This document shows positions 1 to 9,200 of a DNA stretch of 64,000 nucleotides, piece by piece (position 1 is the first letter of the stretch; each line of letters starts with the position of its first letter). Under the pieces are notes generated by a model. The model ran no database searches. It saw only the letters and a program-made list of their open reading frames with translations, and had not been told where the DNA came from. The stretch lies in assembly GCF_002261425.1 (NCBI RefSeq), contig NZ_NEVJ01000003.1:2170001-2234000 (forward strand), written 5' to 3'. Both the position numbers and the translations under genes were made by a program. Source of the DNA: Bordetella genomosp. 9. GTDB taxonomy: Bacteria; Pseudomonadota; Gammaproteobacteria; Burkholderiales; Burkholderiaceae_B.

Positions 1-2
1 GC

Positions 3-968
3 AAGTACCGCGGCAAATGGAAATGCCAGGTGCGCCGCAAGGGCAACCCGGCGCTGTTCCGCACCTTCGACCGCCACTCGGATGCAGTGGCCTGGGGCCG
101 GGAAATGGAGGCGCAGATTGACGCGGGCCTGACCATAGTTGTTCCGAAGAAGCGGGACGTGCAGACGGTGGCGGACCTGCTGGACTGGTACCTGGGGCTA
201 GACGAGGCGAAGGCGAAGAAGTCCCATCAGGACGACAAGGAACGCGCGGAGCGGATCAAGAAGCACCTCGGGAAGCTCGACGCCATCAAGGTGAACTCGG
301 ACCACCTCAAGGACTACAAGAACATGCGCCTGGCGATGCCGCGATCGGCCCCGCAGACCGTCCAGCACGAGCTGGCGCTGCTGCACCGGGCATACGTGCT
401 GGCCGTGGAGGAGCTGCGCTGGCGGCTGCCTGAGGGCGTTCCGAGAACCCGCCGGCCGGTAATCGACAACGCCCGCGACCGGCGGGTGCGCCGCGACGAG
501 CTGCTGCAGTTGATCCAGCACACCGGGTCCCGGGAGGCCGCCATCATCATGGAGCTTGCCGTGGAGACAGCCATGCGCCGCGGGGAGATTATGGGACTGG
601 AGTGGGAACGGATCGACCTGGAGCGGCAGTCCGCCTATCTGCCGGACACGAAGTCCGGGAGCCCGCGCACCGTCCCGCTCTCCCGCCGCGCGGTGGATCT
701 GCTGAGGTCGGTCAAGCGGGAGGACGCGACGGGGAAAGTGTTCCATATCGCGGATGCCAGCGTGAGCCAGGCGCTCAAGCGCGCGGCGAAGCGCATCGGT
801 GCGCAGGACCTGCGGTTCCATGACTTGCGGCACGAGGCTACTAGCCGGCTATTCGAGAAAGGGCTGAATCAGATTGAGGTCGCCCGGATCACCGGGCACA
901 AAACCCTGTCCATGCTGAACAGGTACACCCACCTGGATGTCCAGCACCTAGTGGGCAAGCTTGGCTGA
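3..968 (+). CDS. int: Phage tyrosine recombinase (integrase), 5' end cut by window edge
   Basis: Site-specific recombinase that would integrate and excise this prophage. The frame is open from the first bases, and the residues before the GTG at 30 (KYRGKWKCQV) look like the arm-binding N-terminus of phage integrases, so the true start lies left of the window. The C-terminal catalytic domain has the usual set: Arg in TAMRRGE (nt 576-578), the KSG beta-hairpin, HDLRH (nt 819-833), GHKT and the nucleophile Tyr in NRYTHLD (nt 923-925). It is the only clear gene on this strand in the left 42 kb. Its 3' end overlaps the o-spanin gene by 21 nt, tail to tail. Its place at one prophage end fits an att site just outside the window. 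Confidence 0.93.
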   Translation, partial: KYRGKWKCQVRRKGNPALFRTFDRHSDAVAWGREMEAQIDAGLTIVVPKKRDVQTVADLLDWYLGLDEAKAKKSHQDDKERAERIKKHLGKLDAIKVNSDHLKDYKNMRLAMPRSAPQTVQHELALLHRAYVLAVEELRWRLPEGVPRTRRPVIDNARDRRVRRDELLQLIQHTGSREAAIIMELAVETAMRRGEIMGLEWERIDLERQSAYLPDTKSGSPRTVPLSRRAVDLLRSVKREDATGKVFHIADASVSQALKRAAKRIGAQDLRFHDLRHEATSRLFEKGLNQIEVARITGHKTLSMLNRYTHLDVQHLVGKLG

Positions 969-1190
969 CCAGGCCCGCAGGGCTGCCTTGTCGGCATTGC
1001 AGAGGTCCAGGGCCAACCGTTCGCGCTGTGCGAAATCCGCCAGCGCCCCGTTGGTCCGCTCTTGCGGCGGCTCTGCGTGGAGGCAGTCCTCCAAGTACTC
1101 AGCGGGCGGTAGCGGTGCTACCGAACAGGCTGTCAAACACAGCGTCAGGCACAGCAGCGTCAGCCCAGCTCCGGTTCGCTTCCAGCGCAT
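948..1190 (-). CDS. Rz1: o-spanin, Rz1-like outer-membrane lipoprotein
   Basis: 80-residue lipoprotein with a signal peptide and lipobox LTAC at about residues 18-21, followed by a Pro-containing mature part. It starts inside the i-spanin gene in another frame and runs past its end, the overlapping Rz/Rz1 layout in which both spanins fuse inner and outer membranes at the last step of lysis. Shine-Dalgarno AAGGA precedes the ATG. The mature segment is longer and less Pro-rich than lambda Rz1. The call rests on lipobox plus position. Confidence 0.8.
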   Translation of the reverse strand: MRWKRTGAGLTLLCLTLCLTACSVAPLPPAEYLEDCLHAEPPQERTNGALADFAQRERLALDLCNADKAALRAWSAKLAH

Positions 1191-1416
1191 TGGCGAGGTC
1201 CTTTTGTTGTTGTCGGTACTTGGAGTCCACCTTGTCGCGCTCGGCCTTGTATGCCGATCCTGCGGCTTTGGCGGCCTTCTCGCCGGCCTGAGCCGTCTTC
1301 ACGTCCTGGCGCAGCTGAGTGACCTCCGCGGTGTAGTGGCGGAACATCAGCCCCAGGGCCAGCAGTAGTGCGGCTACAGCCGCGGCCAGGCCCAGGGTAA
1401 GTTTGCTAGGGAGCAC
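1099..1416 (-). CDS. Rz: i-spanin, Rz-like
   Basis: About 105 residues: one N-terminal transmembrane helix (LGLAAAVAALLLALGLMF) followed by a charged coiled coil of periplasmic type, as in inner-membrane spanins. I chose the GTG at 1416 because GGAG lies 9 nt upstream and the protein then begins MLPSKLTL directly before the membrane helix. The same frame stays open to another GTG at 1452, which would add 12 residues. The start overlaps the endolysin stop by 11 nt. It pairs with the Rz1-like lipoprotein nested in its 3' half. Confidence 0.82.
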   Translation of the reverse strand: MLPSKLTLGLAAAVAALLLALGLMFRHYTAEVTQLRQDVKTAQAGEKAAKAAGSAYKAERDKVDSKYRQQQKDLANALEANRSWADAAVPDAVFDSLFGSTATAR

Positions 1417-1900
1417 AGGTGTAGTCTCCGGTGCGGAACAGCTGGGCCTCACACGCGCGCCGGGCTACCAGCCCACGCAGCACGCGGCCGCCGGCCTGGT
1501 TCCATCTGGGGAACTCGGCGGCTGCGCCAGCGTAGTCGTTCCGGTCCACCTTCTTGGCGATGGTGGAGCGGCAGTAGGCCCCGGTCCCGATGTTGTGCGT
1601 CAGGGATACCAGAGCGTCGAATTCGTATTGAGTCAGGACTGCGTGGGGGCTGCATCGCTGGATGGCAGCAGCCGAGGCGGCAGCGTCAGCTGCTCGCCAG
1701 GATTCGCACATAGCGTCCGTAGCACGCATGCCGCGGCGCACGTCCGGCCCTGTGTGTCCATCGCAGATAGTCGGCACGCGCCAGCCGAGCACGGGGTCCG
1801 GGTAGGCGGTGTAAACACGCTGCTCATAGCTGGTGATGAAGCCGAGCCCCGCCGCGGACGCCGCGAGCAGGCCCACGGCAATCCGCTGGCGGATGCCCAT
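1406..1900 (-). CDS. SAR-type endolysin (GH24 lysozyme)
   Basis: 164-residue muramidase of the T4/R21 lysozyme family. The N-terminus (residues 7-22, Ala/Gly-rich and weakly hydrophobic) looks like a signal-arrest-release segment, so the enzyme would be exported by host Sec, tethered, then released when the membrane depolarises. Catalytic residues fit E26, D35 and T50 (SYEQRVY, YPDP, DGHTG). LTQYEFDALVSLTHNIG is the second family signature. The ATG at 1900 overlaps the upstream stop (TAATG) with GAAGG before it. True T7 uses an amidase at another locus, so this lysis cassette is of another origin. Confidence 0.9.
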   Translation of the reverse strand: MGIRQRIAVGLLAASAAGLGFITSYEQRVYTAYPDPVLGWRVPTICDGHTGPDVRRGMRATDAMCESWRAADAAASAAAIQRCSPHAVLTQYEFDALVSLTHNIGTGAYCRSTIAKKVDRNDYAGAAAEFPRWNQAGGRVLRGLVARRACEAQLFRTGDYTCAP

Positions 1901-2100
1901 TACGAGCCTTCGGCGGGAACCAGGGCAGTGCAGGCGTCGGCGCAGGCTTGGAAGAACGCGCCCAGTTGGGCGGCGCGCTCCGGGCCGGCTTCGGACACAC
2001 GGCACAGCGCTTCCATCTGGCTGATGGCGCGCGCGGCGTCCTGGCGCAGCGCAATGCTGCGATTGACTTGGCCGGGATACGGCAGGTCGAGAAAGTTCAT
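1900..2100 (-). CDS. Hypothetical protein between terminase and endolysin
   Basis: 66 residues starting MNFLDLPYPGQVNRS, mostly helical by eye, with no domain I recognise. The start at 2100 has AGAGGTGAG upstream and lies 3 nt past the large-terminase stop; its stop overlaps the endolysin start (TAATG). This tight packing supports translation. The position resembles that of small accessory genes in T7 lysis/packaging cassettes, but nothing in the sequence shows a lysis role, and it has no transmembrane segment. Confidence 0.7.
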   Translation of the reverse strand: MNFLDLPYPGQVNRSIALRQDAARAISQMEALCRVSEAGPERAAQLGAFFQACADACTALVPAEGS

Positions 2101-2102
2101 GC

Positions 2103-3902
2103 TCACCTCTTGTACTTGTTGAATAGGGACCCGCTGCGCCGGCCCTTCGGCCCCTGCGTCGTGCGGTTGTATCCGAGCGGGTTCTTCTTCCACTCCTCGA
2201 ACTCGCGCGTGCGCTGGCGTTCGATGGCCTTCTCCTGGTTCACGCCCAGGACGTTGGTCCAGTACCGCACCGCGCCGGCGAGGGCGTCTACGCGGTCGTC
2301 GTGCGTCAGCGCATGCTTCTCGCGCGTGATGCTCTTGATCTGGTTCAGCAGGCTGTAGGAGATGCGTTGCTCGTTCGGATAGGCCAGTAGCGTGTCCATC
2401 TCGTTGCGCGGAATGTCGTCGTTGAAGACGAGTGCGCCGCGGGCGATGACGGGCTCCAGCACGTCGATGATGCGGAGTTCCTTCTGGCCGGACTCGAACA
2501 CCTCTTCGATGGCGCAGCCAGCACCCATCGTCTGCGGGTACTCGGCGCGCAGGATCGGCAGCCAGGAGTTCAGGTATGCACCGTTGCCGAAGTTCTTCTC
2601 GACGAGGATACGATTCACCTTCCAGTGGCGGGCGATGCCAGCCAGTTTGCGGAAGCCCTCGACGGAGAACCCGCCTTTGATTCCGGCGCAGGCCAGAACC
2701 CAGATGTTGCCGTTCAGGAACCCGACGACGGCATAACCCGTCTCGTCGCCGTTCTTGCCGCCCCCAGCCGGGTCCACGTACATGACGACGCCTTGTAGGG
2801 GCGCGCGATCCTCGCCTATGCTGGCGGGCATGTTGAACGTGTACGTCCGGCCGTTGACCTCGTAGCGCACCACCTGGTGCTCCAGCATCCCGGGCGTAAG
2901 CATCAGCGGGAACTGGTCGCTCATCACGCGCAGCACCATGATTTTGTGCAGGCGCAGCGGGAAGCGGTCTTCGTCCGCCAGCGTCGTGTTCAGCATGTGC
3001 TGGAGCTGGAAGTACGAGGGGCCTTGGTCGGCTTCCTTCTTCTGGAGGAATTCTTCTGTGCCGGCCGGCAGCGCCGCGTCAGTGGGCTTGCCCTGGTCGC
3101 CGAGCAACCCGCCACCGGACATCAGCGACGGGTCTGCCTTCATGCGCCGCAGAAGCAGCGGGGCCAGCATGCCGCCATAGTTGGCGAGCTGGGCCTGCGT
3201 AGGGTAGCGGCCGGTCCAGATGCGGACGATGTAGCCGCGGCCCGGCAGCGTGTTGTAGATCGAGTTGACCGACTGGGGCGTGCCCAGGTAGATGATTCGG
3301 CCAGTGGAGCAGATGGATGGGAAGTCCCGCGTCAGCTCCAGCAGCTGTTCGCGCTGGTGCTCCGTGAGGGAGTTCTTCTTGGACTCCACGTCATCCGCGA
3401 TCAGCAGGTCCGCGCGCTTCCCCTGGATGTTCGCGGAAATGCCCATGCACGCCACGCTCGGGCTCTTGTCCAGGCCCTTCAGCGAGTGGTGTACGTCGAA
3501 TGCTTCTACCGACGTGCGGTCGCCGGCCGTGCGGTCAGGTCGCAGGCACTCCAGCACGTCCATCGTGAGGATGATCCGCACGATGAGGGTGGAGATTTCG
3601 TTGGCCTGTGTGCCGCCAGCGGACACGATCAGCACCCGATAGGATGGGTCGTGTATCAGGCACCAGACAGCGTAGGCGGCTGTGATAGTTGTTTTTGCCT
3701 GCCCACGCTGCGCCTGAACCATCAGGTAGTGCGGCCCGAACGCGATGAACTCAGCGATGTCTTCTTGTATTTCTGTGGTGCTGAATCCCAGTTCGGACAT
3801 TACGTCATGCAGGAACGGTACGAAGGTCGGGTACGCCTTCTGGACCAGCTCCAGCATGTCCCACCGAGCTAATGCAAGCTCGGCAGCCTCTCGCTGGCTC
3901 AT
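2103..3902 (-). CDS. terL: Terminase large subunit (gp19-like DNA packaging motor)
   Basis: 599-residue packaging ATPase/nuclease. The Walker-A-like loop is QRGQAKTT and the Walker B region LLIADDVES. The C-terminal RNase H-like nuclease carries the acidic residues of YVDPAGGGKNGDETGY, ILVEKNFGNG and HDDRVDALAGA. Length matches T7 gp19 (about 590). The ATG overlaps the small-terminase stop (ATGA). Neighbours (holin, TerS, endolysin) form the terminal lysis-packaging cassette of T7-like phages. Confidence 0.95.
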   Translation of the reverse strand: MSQREAAELALARWDMLELVQKAYPTFVPFLHDVMSELGFSTTEIQEDIAEFIAFGPHYLMVQAQRGQAKTTITAAYAVWCLIHDPSYRVLIVSAGGTQANEISTLIVRIILTMDVLECLRPDRTAGDRTSVEAFDVHHSLKGLDKSPSVACMGISANIQGKRADLLIADDVESKKNSLTEHQREQLLELTRDFPSICSTGRIIYLGTPQSVNSIYNTLPGRGYIVRIWTGRYPTQAQLANYGGMLAPLLLRRMKADPSLMSGGGLLGDQGKPTDAALPAGTEEFLQKKEADQGPSYFQLQHMLNTTLADEDRFPLRLHKIMVLRVMSDQFPLMLTPGMLEHQVVRYEVNGRTYTFNMPASIGEDRAPLQGVVMYVDPAGGGKNGDETGYAVVGFLNGNIWVLACAGIKGGFSVEGFRKLAGIARHWKVNRILVEKNFGNGAYLNSWLPILRAEYPQTMGAGCAIEEVFESGQKELRIIDVLEPVIARGALVFNDDIPRNEMDTLLAYPNEQRISYSLLNQIKSITREKHALTHDDRVDALAGAVRYWTNVLGVNQEKAIERQRTREFEEWKKNPLGYNRTTQGPKGRRSGSLFNKYKR

Positions 3903-4195
3903 GCCGCTTGTGCCGCCTTGGCGATGATGTCATCCGCTTCTGCGTCGGATAGCTCGGCGGTCTTGTTCTGTACCAGCTTCAGCCCGCGCTTCTCTGCGCG
4001 CTCCTTCAGCTTCTGCTGGAGGTCTTGCAGTTGCGAGTTGTCCTCGATGGACGCAGTGATCTGGTTGTCCTTGAGGAACTTGATGGCGGCCCCGATGTCC
4101 GCAGCACTGGCCTCGTCCGCGTTGATGCGGCGGGTCAGCTCCTTCGCTACGGCACCGTGCAGCTCGCCAAGAGCGTCAACGGTTGCCTTCGACAT
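3899..4195 (-). CDS. terS: Terminase small subunit (gp18-like)
   Basis: 98-residue helical protein of T7 gp18 size. It begins MSKATVDALGELHGAVAKEL and has a central segment of the kind seen in small terminases (DIGAAIKFLKDNQI), then a charged helical C-terminus. It recognises phage DNA and loads TerL in related phages. It overlaps terL by 4 nt (ATGA) and follows the holin by 3 nt. Confidence 0.88.
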   Translation of the reverse strand: MSKATVDALGELHGAVAKELTRRINADEASAADIGAAIKFLKDNQITASIEDNSQLQDLQQKLKERAEKRGLKLVQNKTAELSDAEADDIIAKAAQAA

Positions 4196-4198
4196 GTT

Positions 4199-4399
4199 CT
4201 AGTTCTTGTTCTTGAAGTGCGCCACCACCTTACGGATCGTCTCCAGCGCACGCGGCGCGATAGCCACGGCGTGGACGAACAGGTAAACGATGGTGAAGAT
4301 GGACACCCAATCGGAGAGAGGGAGCCCCAGGTAGGTATACCCCGCGCCGGCCACGCCAACCGCGGCGGGCACGCCGGAGTCGGCGGAACGGACAATCAT
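4199..4399 (-). CDS. Holin, class II, gp17.5-like
   Basis: 66 residues with two hydrophobic segments (about residues 8-24 and 28-48, the second WVSIFTIVYLFVHAVAI) and a basic C-terminus KVVAHFKNKN, like T7 gp17.5. It would form inner-membrane lesions that trigger lysis and activate the SAR endolysin. The start overlaps the upstream stop (ATGA) and the stop precedes terS by 3 nt. Confidence 0.87.
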   Translation of the reverse strand: MIVRSADSGVPAAVGVAGAGYTYLGLPLSDWVSIFTIVYLFVHAVAIAPRALETIRKVVAHFKNKN

Positions 4400-4725
4400 T
4401 GTTTGTCTCTTAGAAGTTGTGCGAGGTGCGCCAGCAGGCGCGGGTTGTCTGCGAGTACGCCCGCCAGCCCAGAGGCCAGCGCGCGCACCACTTGCTCCTC
4501 CGACATTGCGTCGGGGAATACGATGCCTGCGCTGTGGATCAGCGCGTGGAATGTCTCGTGTATGAGTGTGTCCGCTTCTTCGACGGACTTCATGCCGTCA
4601 CGGATGGTGATGGTGTGCGCGTCGTAGTCGCACAGGCCGAAGGCACGGCCCTCGGTCCTGCGCTTGTACTGAACAGCCCACCTCCTGCCCGCGATTCGTA
4701 TGCGGGCCGGTCGGGACCTTTCCAT
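4396..4725 (-). CDS. Small HExxH zincin-like protein downstream of tail fibre
   Basis: 109 residues with HETFH at residues 56-60 in the helix LIHETFHALIHSAG, the zinc-binding motif of metallopeptidases. It is preceded by a strand-like segment ITIRDGM, the order seen in SprT/ImmA-type minimal zincins. The ATG at 4725 overlaps the tail fibre stop (TGATG); no good Shine-Dalgarno is visible, so translation may be coupled. An in-frame extension upstream to 4857 lies wholly inside the tail fibre gene and is unlikely. Substrate unknown. T7 itself has no such protein between genes 17 and 17.5. Confidence 0.75.
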   Translation of the reverse strand: MERSRPARIRIAGRRWAVQYKRRTEGRAFGLCDYDAHTITIRDGMKSVEEADTLIHETFHALIHSAGIVFPDAMSEEQVVRALASGLAGVLADNPRLLAHLAQLLRDKQ

Positions 4726-6149
4726 CAAAGCCGCGTGTGAGCGTTGATGAACACCACGTACTGCGCGCTGCCGGTATCCACATGCGCGTAGCACGTGGGG
4801 GACACCGCACCCTCGGCGCCAACCATGTCTATCCAGGTGGTTGACGCCCCATCCCATAGGCCCTGAGAGGGGAAGCTTATGATGATCTGGCCGCTCGTCG
4901 TTACGGTTGCGCCGTTGCGCAAAGATGCGAACGCGGTGACCGCCGCCGATCCGGAAACGATGCGGGCGTCCAAAGTCGAAATTACAGCCTCGCCAGCCCA
5001 GCGCAGAAGCGGAATGCCTATAACCGCCACGTCCGTGGTAGAACTGATCGGGGCTGGTCCGGCCGATCCGGTCACGGACTTGGGAATCCGGTTGAACCAG
5101 CTTGCGACTCCGCGGGTGGCGGTCGTGTCGGTTATGACCCCGCCGGCACTGGGTCTGAACATTCCCACCAACAGGCGCGAGGCGTCACCAGTTTTAATTT
5201 GCCGCCCGTCAGGCCCAGTTGCCCGTGCCCACGCAGTACCCGTGCCCCATTCAAGGGCCGGCGCACCGTTATTCGGGTATGCGTACACGTAGTAGAGCGC
5301 CGCCGCAGTCAGCCCGGTGGGCACAACCTCCAAGCCGTTCTCCGGAATCTGTAGGGTGGTTCCGCCAAGCGTGATGCGGCTGCCGTTGTATCGTGACAGC
5401 TTGATCGAGTTGGCAGCTGTGCCGCCGTCAAGGCGGCACTCTGCGAACAACCCGGTGAAGTTCTGCACCTCGTCCAGTGCTGTTTGGGCTGCTAGGACGG
5501 CTGCGCCGGCATCCGCCACCGCATCCGCCGAATTGTCCAAAGCTTGCTGGGCTTTGCCATTGATGCCGTTGGCAGTGGCAAGCGCCTGGCTCGCATCCTC
5601 ACGTGCGTCGTTCGCAGTGTTCGCCGCAGTCTGAGAGGCCGCAAGCGCGAAGCTCGCATTGGTGCTCGCCGTGCCGGCCGTGCTGACCGCAGCCTGTGCC
5701 GTGGTCAGCGCCGTGAAGCTGCGCTCGATGGCGTCGGCCGAGCTGGCGTTAATCTCGTCGAACCGGTCTACCATCTCGGCCGCGTTGAACACGGCTTGTT
5801 TGGCGATCTTGTCCAGGTTCGATTCGTTCATTACCGCGCCGTTGGAGAAGTCCACGAGCGGTACAGTCTTCTGTGTGTCCCGGAAGACCACGAGTCGGAA
5901 GTTCGCGGCAGGTGCCGGCGTAACCTCTATCGTGTTGGGACCCGTGAGAACCACAGGGCTGACATCGGTCTTTATGCCCGAGTCCATGTCGTACAGGTAC
6001 GCCTTCACGTTCGCAGCATCGATATAGCCGCCCGTGAAGTTGAACTCGAACGAGGTCTGCGCCCCGTCGCATGGGAATTCCTGCATGGAGTTCCGTTCAC
6101 CGTCCTGCCCTGCGGAGTTGATCCACGGATTCAGCTCTTCAGCTGCCAT
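4725..6149 (-). CDS. Tail fibre protein (gp17-like N-terminal anchor)
   Basis: 474 residues. The first 150 resemble the T7 gp17 virion-anchoring domain (FEFNFTGGYIDAANVKAYLYD and NESNLDKIAKQAVFN). Next comes an Ala-rich coiled coil (about 150-240), then a beta-rich C-terminal domain likely to bind the host surface. Start at 6149 has AGAAGGGG upstream. A phage promoter initiates about 23 nt before this ATG, so the fibre heads the last transcription unit (fibre, zincin, holin, terminases, lysis). Only the N-terminal anchor looks conserved, as expected for a host-range module. Confidence 0.92.
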   Translation of the reverse strand: MAAEELNPWINSAGQDGERNSMQEFPCDGAQTSFEFNFTGGYIDAANVKAYLYDMDSGIKTDVSPVVLTGPNTIEVTPAPAANFRLVVFRDTQKTVPLVDFSNGAVMNESNLDKIAKQAVFNAAEMVDRFDEINASSADAIERSFTALTTAQAAVSTAGTASTNASFALAASQTAANTANDAREDASQALATANGINGKAQQALDNSADAVADAGAAVLAAQTALDEVQNFTGLFAECRLDGGTAANSIKLSRYNGSRITLGGTTLQIPENGLEVVPTGLTAAALYYVYAYPNNGAPALEWGTGTAWARATGPDGRQIKTGDASRLLVGMFRPSAGGVITDTTATRGVASWFNRIPKSVTGSAGPAPISSTTDVAVIGIPLLRWAGEAVISTLDARIVSGSAAVTAFASLRNGATVTTSGQIIISFPSQGLWDGASTTWIDMVGAEGAVSPTCYAHVDTGSAQYVVFINAHTRL

Positions 6150-6166
6150 GAATACCCCTTCTAATT

Positions 6167-6189
6167 GTTGTCTAATCGGGTACTGATTG
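6167..6189 (-). promoter_or_regulatory. Phage RNAP promoter upstream of tail fibre
   Basis: Reading the - strand, TCAGTACCCGATTAGACAAC shares its core with three other sites in the prophage (18.85, 22.37 and 42.18 kb). By analogy with T7-class promoters (TATAG at the start) I place +1 at the G paired with 6172. The leader to the fibre ATG is about 23 nt and holds a strong Shine-Dalgarno. Confidence 0.8.
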
Positions 6190-6190
6190 A

Positions 6191-6206
6191 GCCGCCCGAA
6201 GGCGGC
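6191..6206 (-). terminator. UUCG hairpin directly upstream of the 6.17-kb promoter
   Basis: Perfect 6-bp stem GCCGCC/GGCGGC closed by a TTCG tetraloop on the - strand, 6 nt after the stop of the gp16-like gene and touching the promoter. No T-run follows, so it may be an mRNA 3'-end stabiliser, a processing site or a weak terminator. Confidence 0.5.
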
Positions 6207-6211
6207 CCATA

Positions 6212-9200
6212 TCAGTCCTCGTCCCGCAGTAGGTTGCTGTAGTACGTCCCGGCGATGGAGTTGCCACCAGGAAGGATGCGCAGGATATTGCGAGCGTCCT
6301 TGCGGTGGTTGCTCGATTGCCCCGTCAGCAGTGAGCCGGCGCTGTTGGCGGCCTTCGACAGGCTGCCGAAGTAGCCCATCGCCGCCACCGGCCCGGAGCC
6401 CGCCTGGTAGGTGTTGCCGCCGAAGACGACCTCGCCCACACCGAACATTTCGGCCGCGACGCCGCTCATGTTGAAGTACGTGAGCGTGCCCTGCGCCAGC
6501 TTCCACGGCGTGGTGTTGTCCTTCACGTATTGCTCCGCCTGCGACTTGTCCATGCCCATGGTGTTGACCTGGAGGCGCGCGTAATACAGCAGCGCGGCCC
6601 ACGACATGCCCACAGCAAGCGCCGTGTACGTGTTCATGTCGTTGATGGCGAGATTGCGCCCCAGCTGCTTCTCCATGGAGGTCAGGCCGAAGTTGTGGAA
6701 CTGGCCGATGACTGCACCCAGCGGGGACTCGCTGCGCCACATGGCCGCCTCACCAATCAGCGAACGCTGGAAGGTCTGGTACGTCACGCGGTGCATCGCC
6801 TCGATGAACTTGTCAGCGGCTTGCTGATCGTCCCACTCGTCCCAGCGGAACGCGTCGCCCTCTTTCCGGGCTGCCTCGTACTTCTCCAACTGTCCGCGGA
6901 TGCGCTGCGCGGTTTCCCCATCGATGCCCGCGTCTGCCAGGCGACGAACGGACATGCCGCCCTCCTTGCCGCGGATAGCGTTGGTCAGGTCCTCAGCGAG
7001 CACGGGGAGGAATCCCTTGTGCAGCATCTTCTGGACAAAGTTGGACCCGTTCAGCCAGGACACCAGCTGAGCCGACTTCTGCGACACGCGAAGCAGTCGC
7101 TGGCCCATGCCGGTCATCGCGCGGCCATTCGGCAGCACATCGGCAGTCATGGCGTGGATGCGGTAGTCCTGCCCCAGGAGCCCGGCCGCCCGGTTGGCGA
7201 GGGACTTGTACAGCTCAGTCTCGCCGCGGAACCCATAACCCAGCGTCTTGAACATGCCACGGAAGCCAGCGGCGGTAGTCACGTTCGCCAGGTCGCCCAG
7301 GTTCGCAATGCCCAGCTTGCCCATCGTGGCCGCGTACGTGAAGTTCTTGAGCGCAGCCAGGATGGGATGGTCCGATGCCTTCATGGGCTGGAAGCCAAAG
7401 GCCCGCCCGGCGAACTGCAGCAGCTTCACATCCTCCGGCGTCGCGCCGTCCTTGGTCGCCAGCGTAAGCAGCGCTTCGAAGTCCTGGTAGTCCTTGAAGC
7501 CCGCCTTCGCCATCGCGTTCTGCCCGGCGAATCGGTGGGCCGTGTGCTGCACGGTGGAAACCATATCGTGCTCCACGAAGTCCAGCAGCCGGACGCCATC
7601 CACTTCGCGCAGCAGGTCGAACTCGGTACGGGTGCGATCCCGCACGCGGTCACCCAGCAACTGACGGAACTTGGACACCACATCATCGGTCAACTGCGCG
7701 CCGTGGAAGTTCTCGTCCAACAGCTCGGCGGCCATGTTCTCGAACTTGCCCTCGTCCATGTTGGTCCGCGTGTCCGGGTCCCGCACGGATTCGGTCAGGC
7801 GGGTGTTCACCTGGTGCTCGACCTGCTCCATCAGCCGCGCGCGGGCGCGTGCCAGCTGCTCGGGGTCCGCACCACTCGCCAGCATCTCCTTGATGACGGG
7901 CTCCACGTTCATCTCCACGTACTGCTGCGTGAAGTTCTTACGTAGCGCCTCCCAGGTCTTCGGGTCGCTGCGCAGGGCATCCCCGAACCTGTCCCACTTC
8001 CACACCTGCGGCATGAACCCCACGATCCCCGAGCCCTTTACGTTCTCGGCGTACTCGTTGCCCACGGCCTCGCCGTCGCGAACCATCTTGGCAATCTGGG
8101 AATCCATAGCAGCGGCGATCCGCTGCACCTCGGCCGGCGCGGTAGAGACATGCTCGCGACCTTCCTTGATCGCGGCGCGGCGGCGCAGGCGCTCCTCTGC
8201 CACCTGGTCGGATATGCGCTCCACAGCCTGCCGCGCGCCGCCGAGCATGGCGTAGTCGGCCCGCTCCTTCGGGGACATCAGGGACACCATGTCCTTCTGG
8301 ATGTCCATGAGATAGCTGTCGCGGTATCCGCGCTGCATCATCTCGTAGTTCAGTGCGACGGTGCCCTGCCCGGGCCGCTTGCCGCTACCCATGGAGTTCT
8401 CGAACAGGATGCTGCCGGCGATCCGCGCCACCTTGGACTTGGAGCGCGAGAGGACCACGCCGGGAGACGCTGCCCACTCATCGCCCTTCTTCAGCCACTC
8501 GGGGCGGCTATCCAGCCACTTCTGTGCGCGCTCCGCAGTTTCCCGAGCCTCGGGGCTCAAGTCCTCGCCTACGGCCTCCAGCGCGTCCTTCAGTTGCTGC
8601 TCCCGCACGGTCAGCGGAATCTTTTCGTCCGCCGGGAACAGGTGCAGGCCAGTGTTGCCAGACTGCCCCGGAAGCGGCGCTTCTATGAGCCTGTCGCTCA
8701 GGTCGAGCGCCTTCAGGAACGCGTTGTTGTCCTGCGGCCCCAGGCCCAGCAAGGTGCGCACAAGCTGCACCGCGCGGGACAGCAGGGACTCGCCCGTGTC
8801 CAGCTTGGTGGCGGACAGGCGGCGGACGAATTCCGAATCCCCGGAATACAGCCCCGCCACGAACTCCTCAACGGAATTGAGGTAGTACTGGGTACCGCCG
8901 CCCGCGTCTGCGTGTGCCTTCTGCATCTGTGTCCGCAGCGTATCCAGCTCCGCGGTCAGCTTGCCCACTGTGGATGTCGGGTGCTGCTTGCCCAGGGCGA
9001 TGGCGTCCAGCGTCGCCGCGTGGGAGATTTCGTGCAGGACGATATGCTCCGGCGCACCGTGGGCAACGTTGACCGTGCCGGACACGGGATCGTAGTACGC
9101 CAGGCCCTTGCCGTTGGTGTGCCGGCGGATGTCCTCGGGGGACCAATAGCCCATGACGCTATCGGGGAAGCGCTGCTCCCGCAGCCGGCCGGCCAGCGTG

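Noticed and set aside
5040..5065. Near match CTGATCGGGGCTG to the phage promoter
   Set aside because: Inside the tail fibre coding sequence and lacks the TACTGA half; chance similarity.
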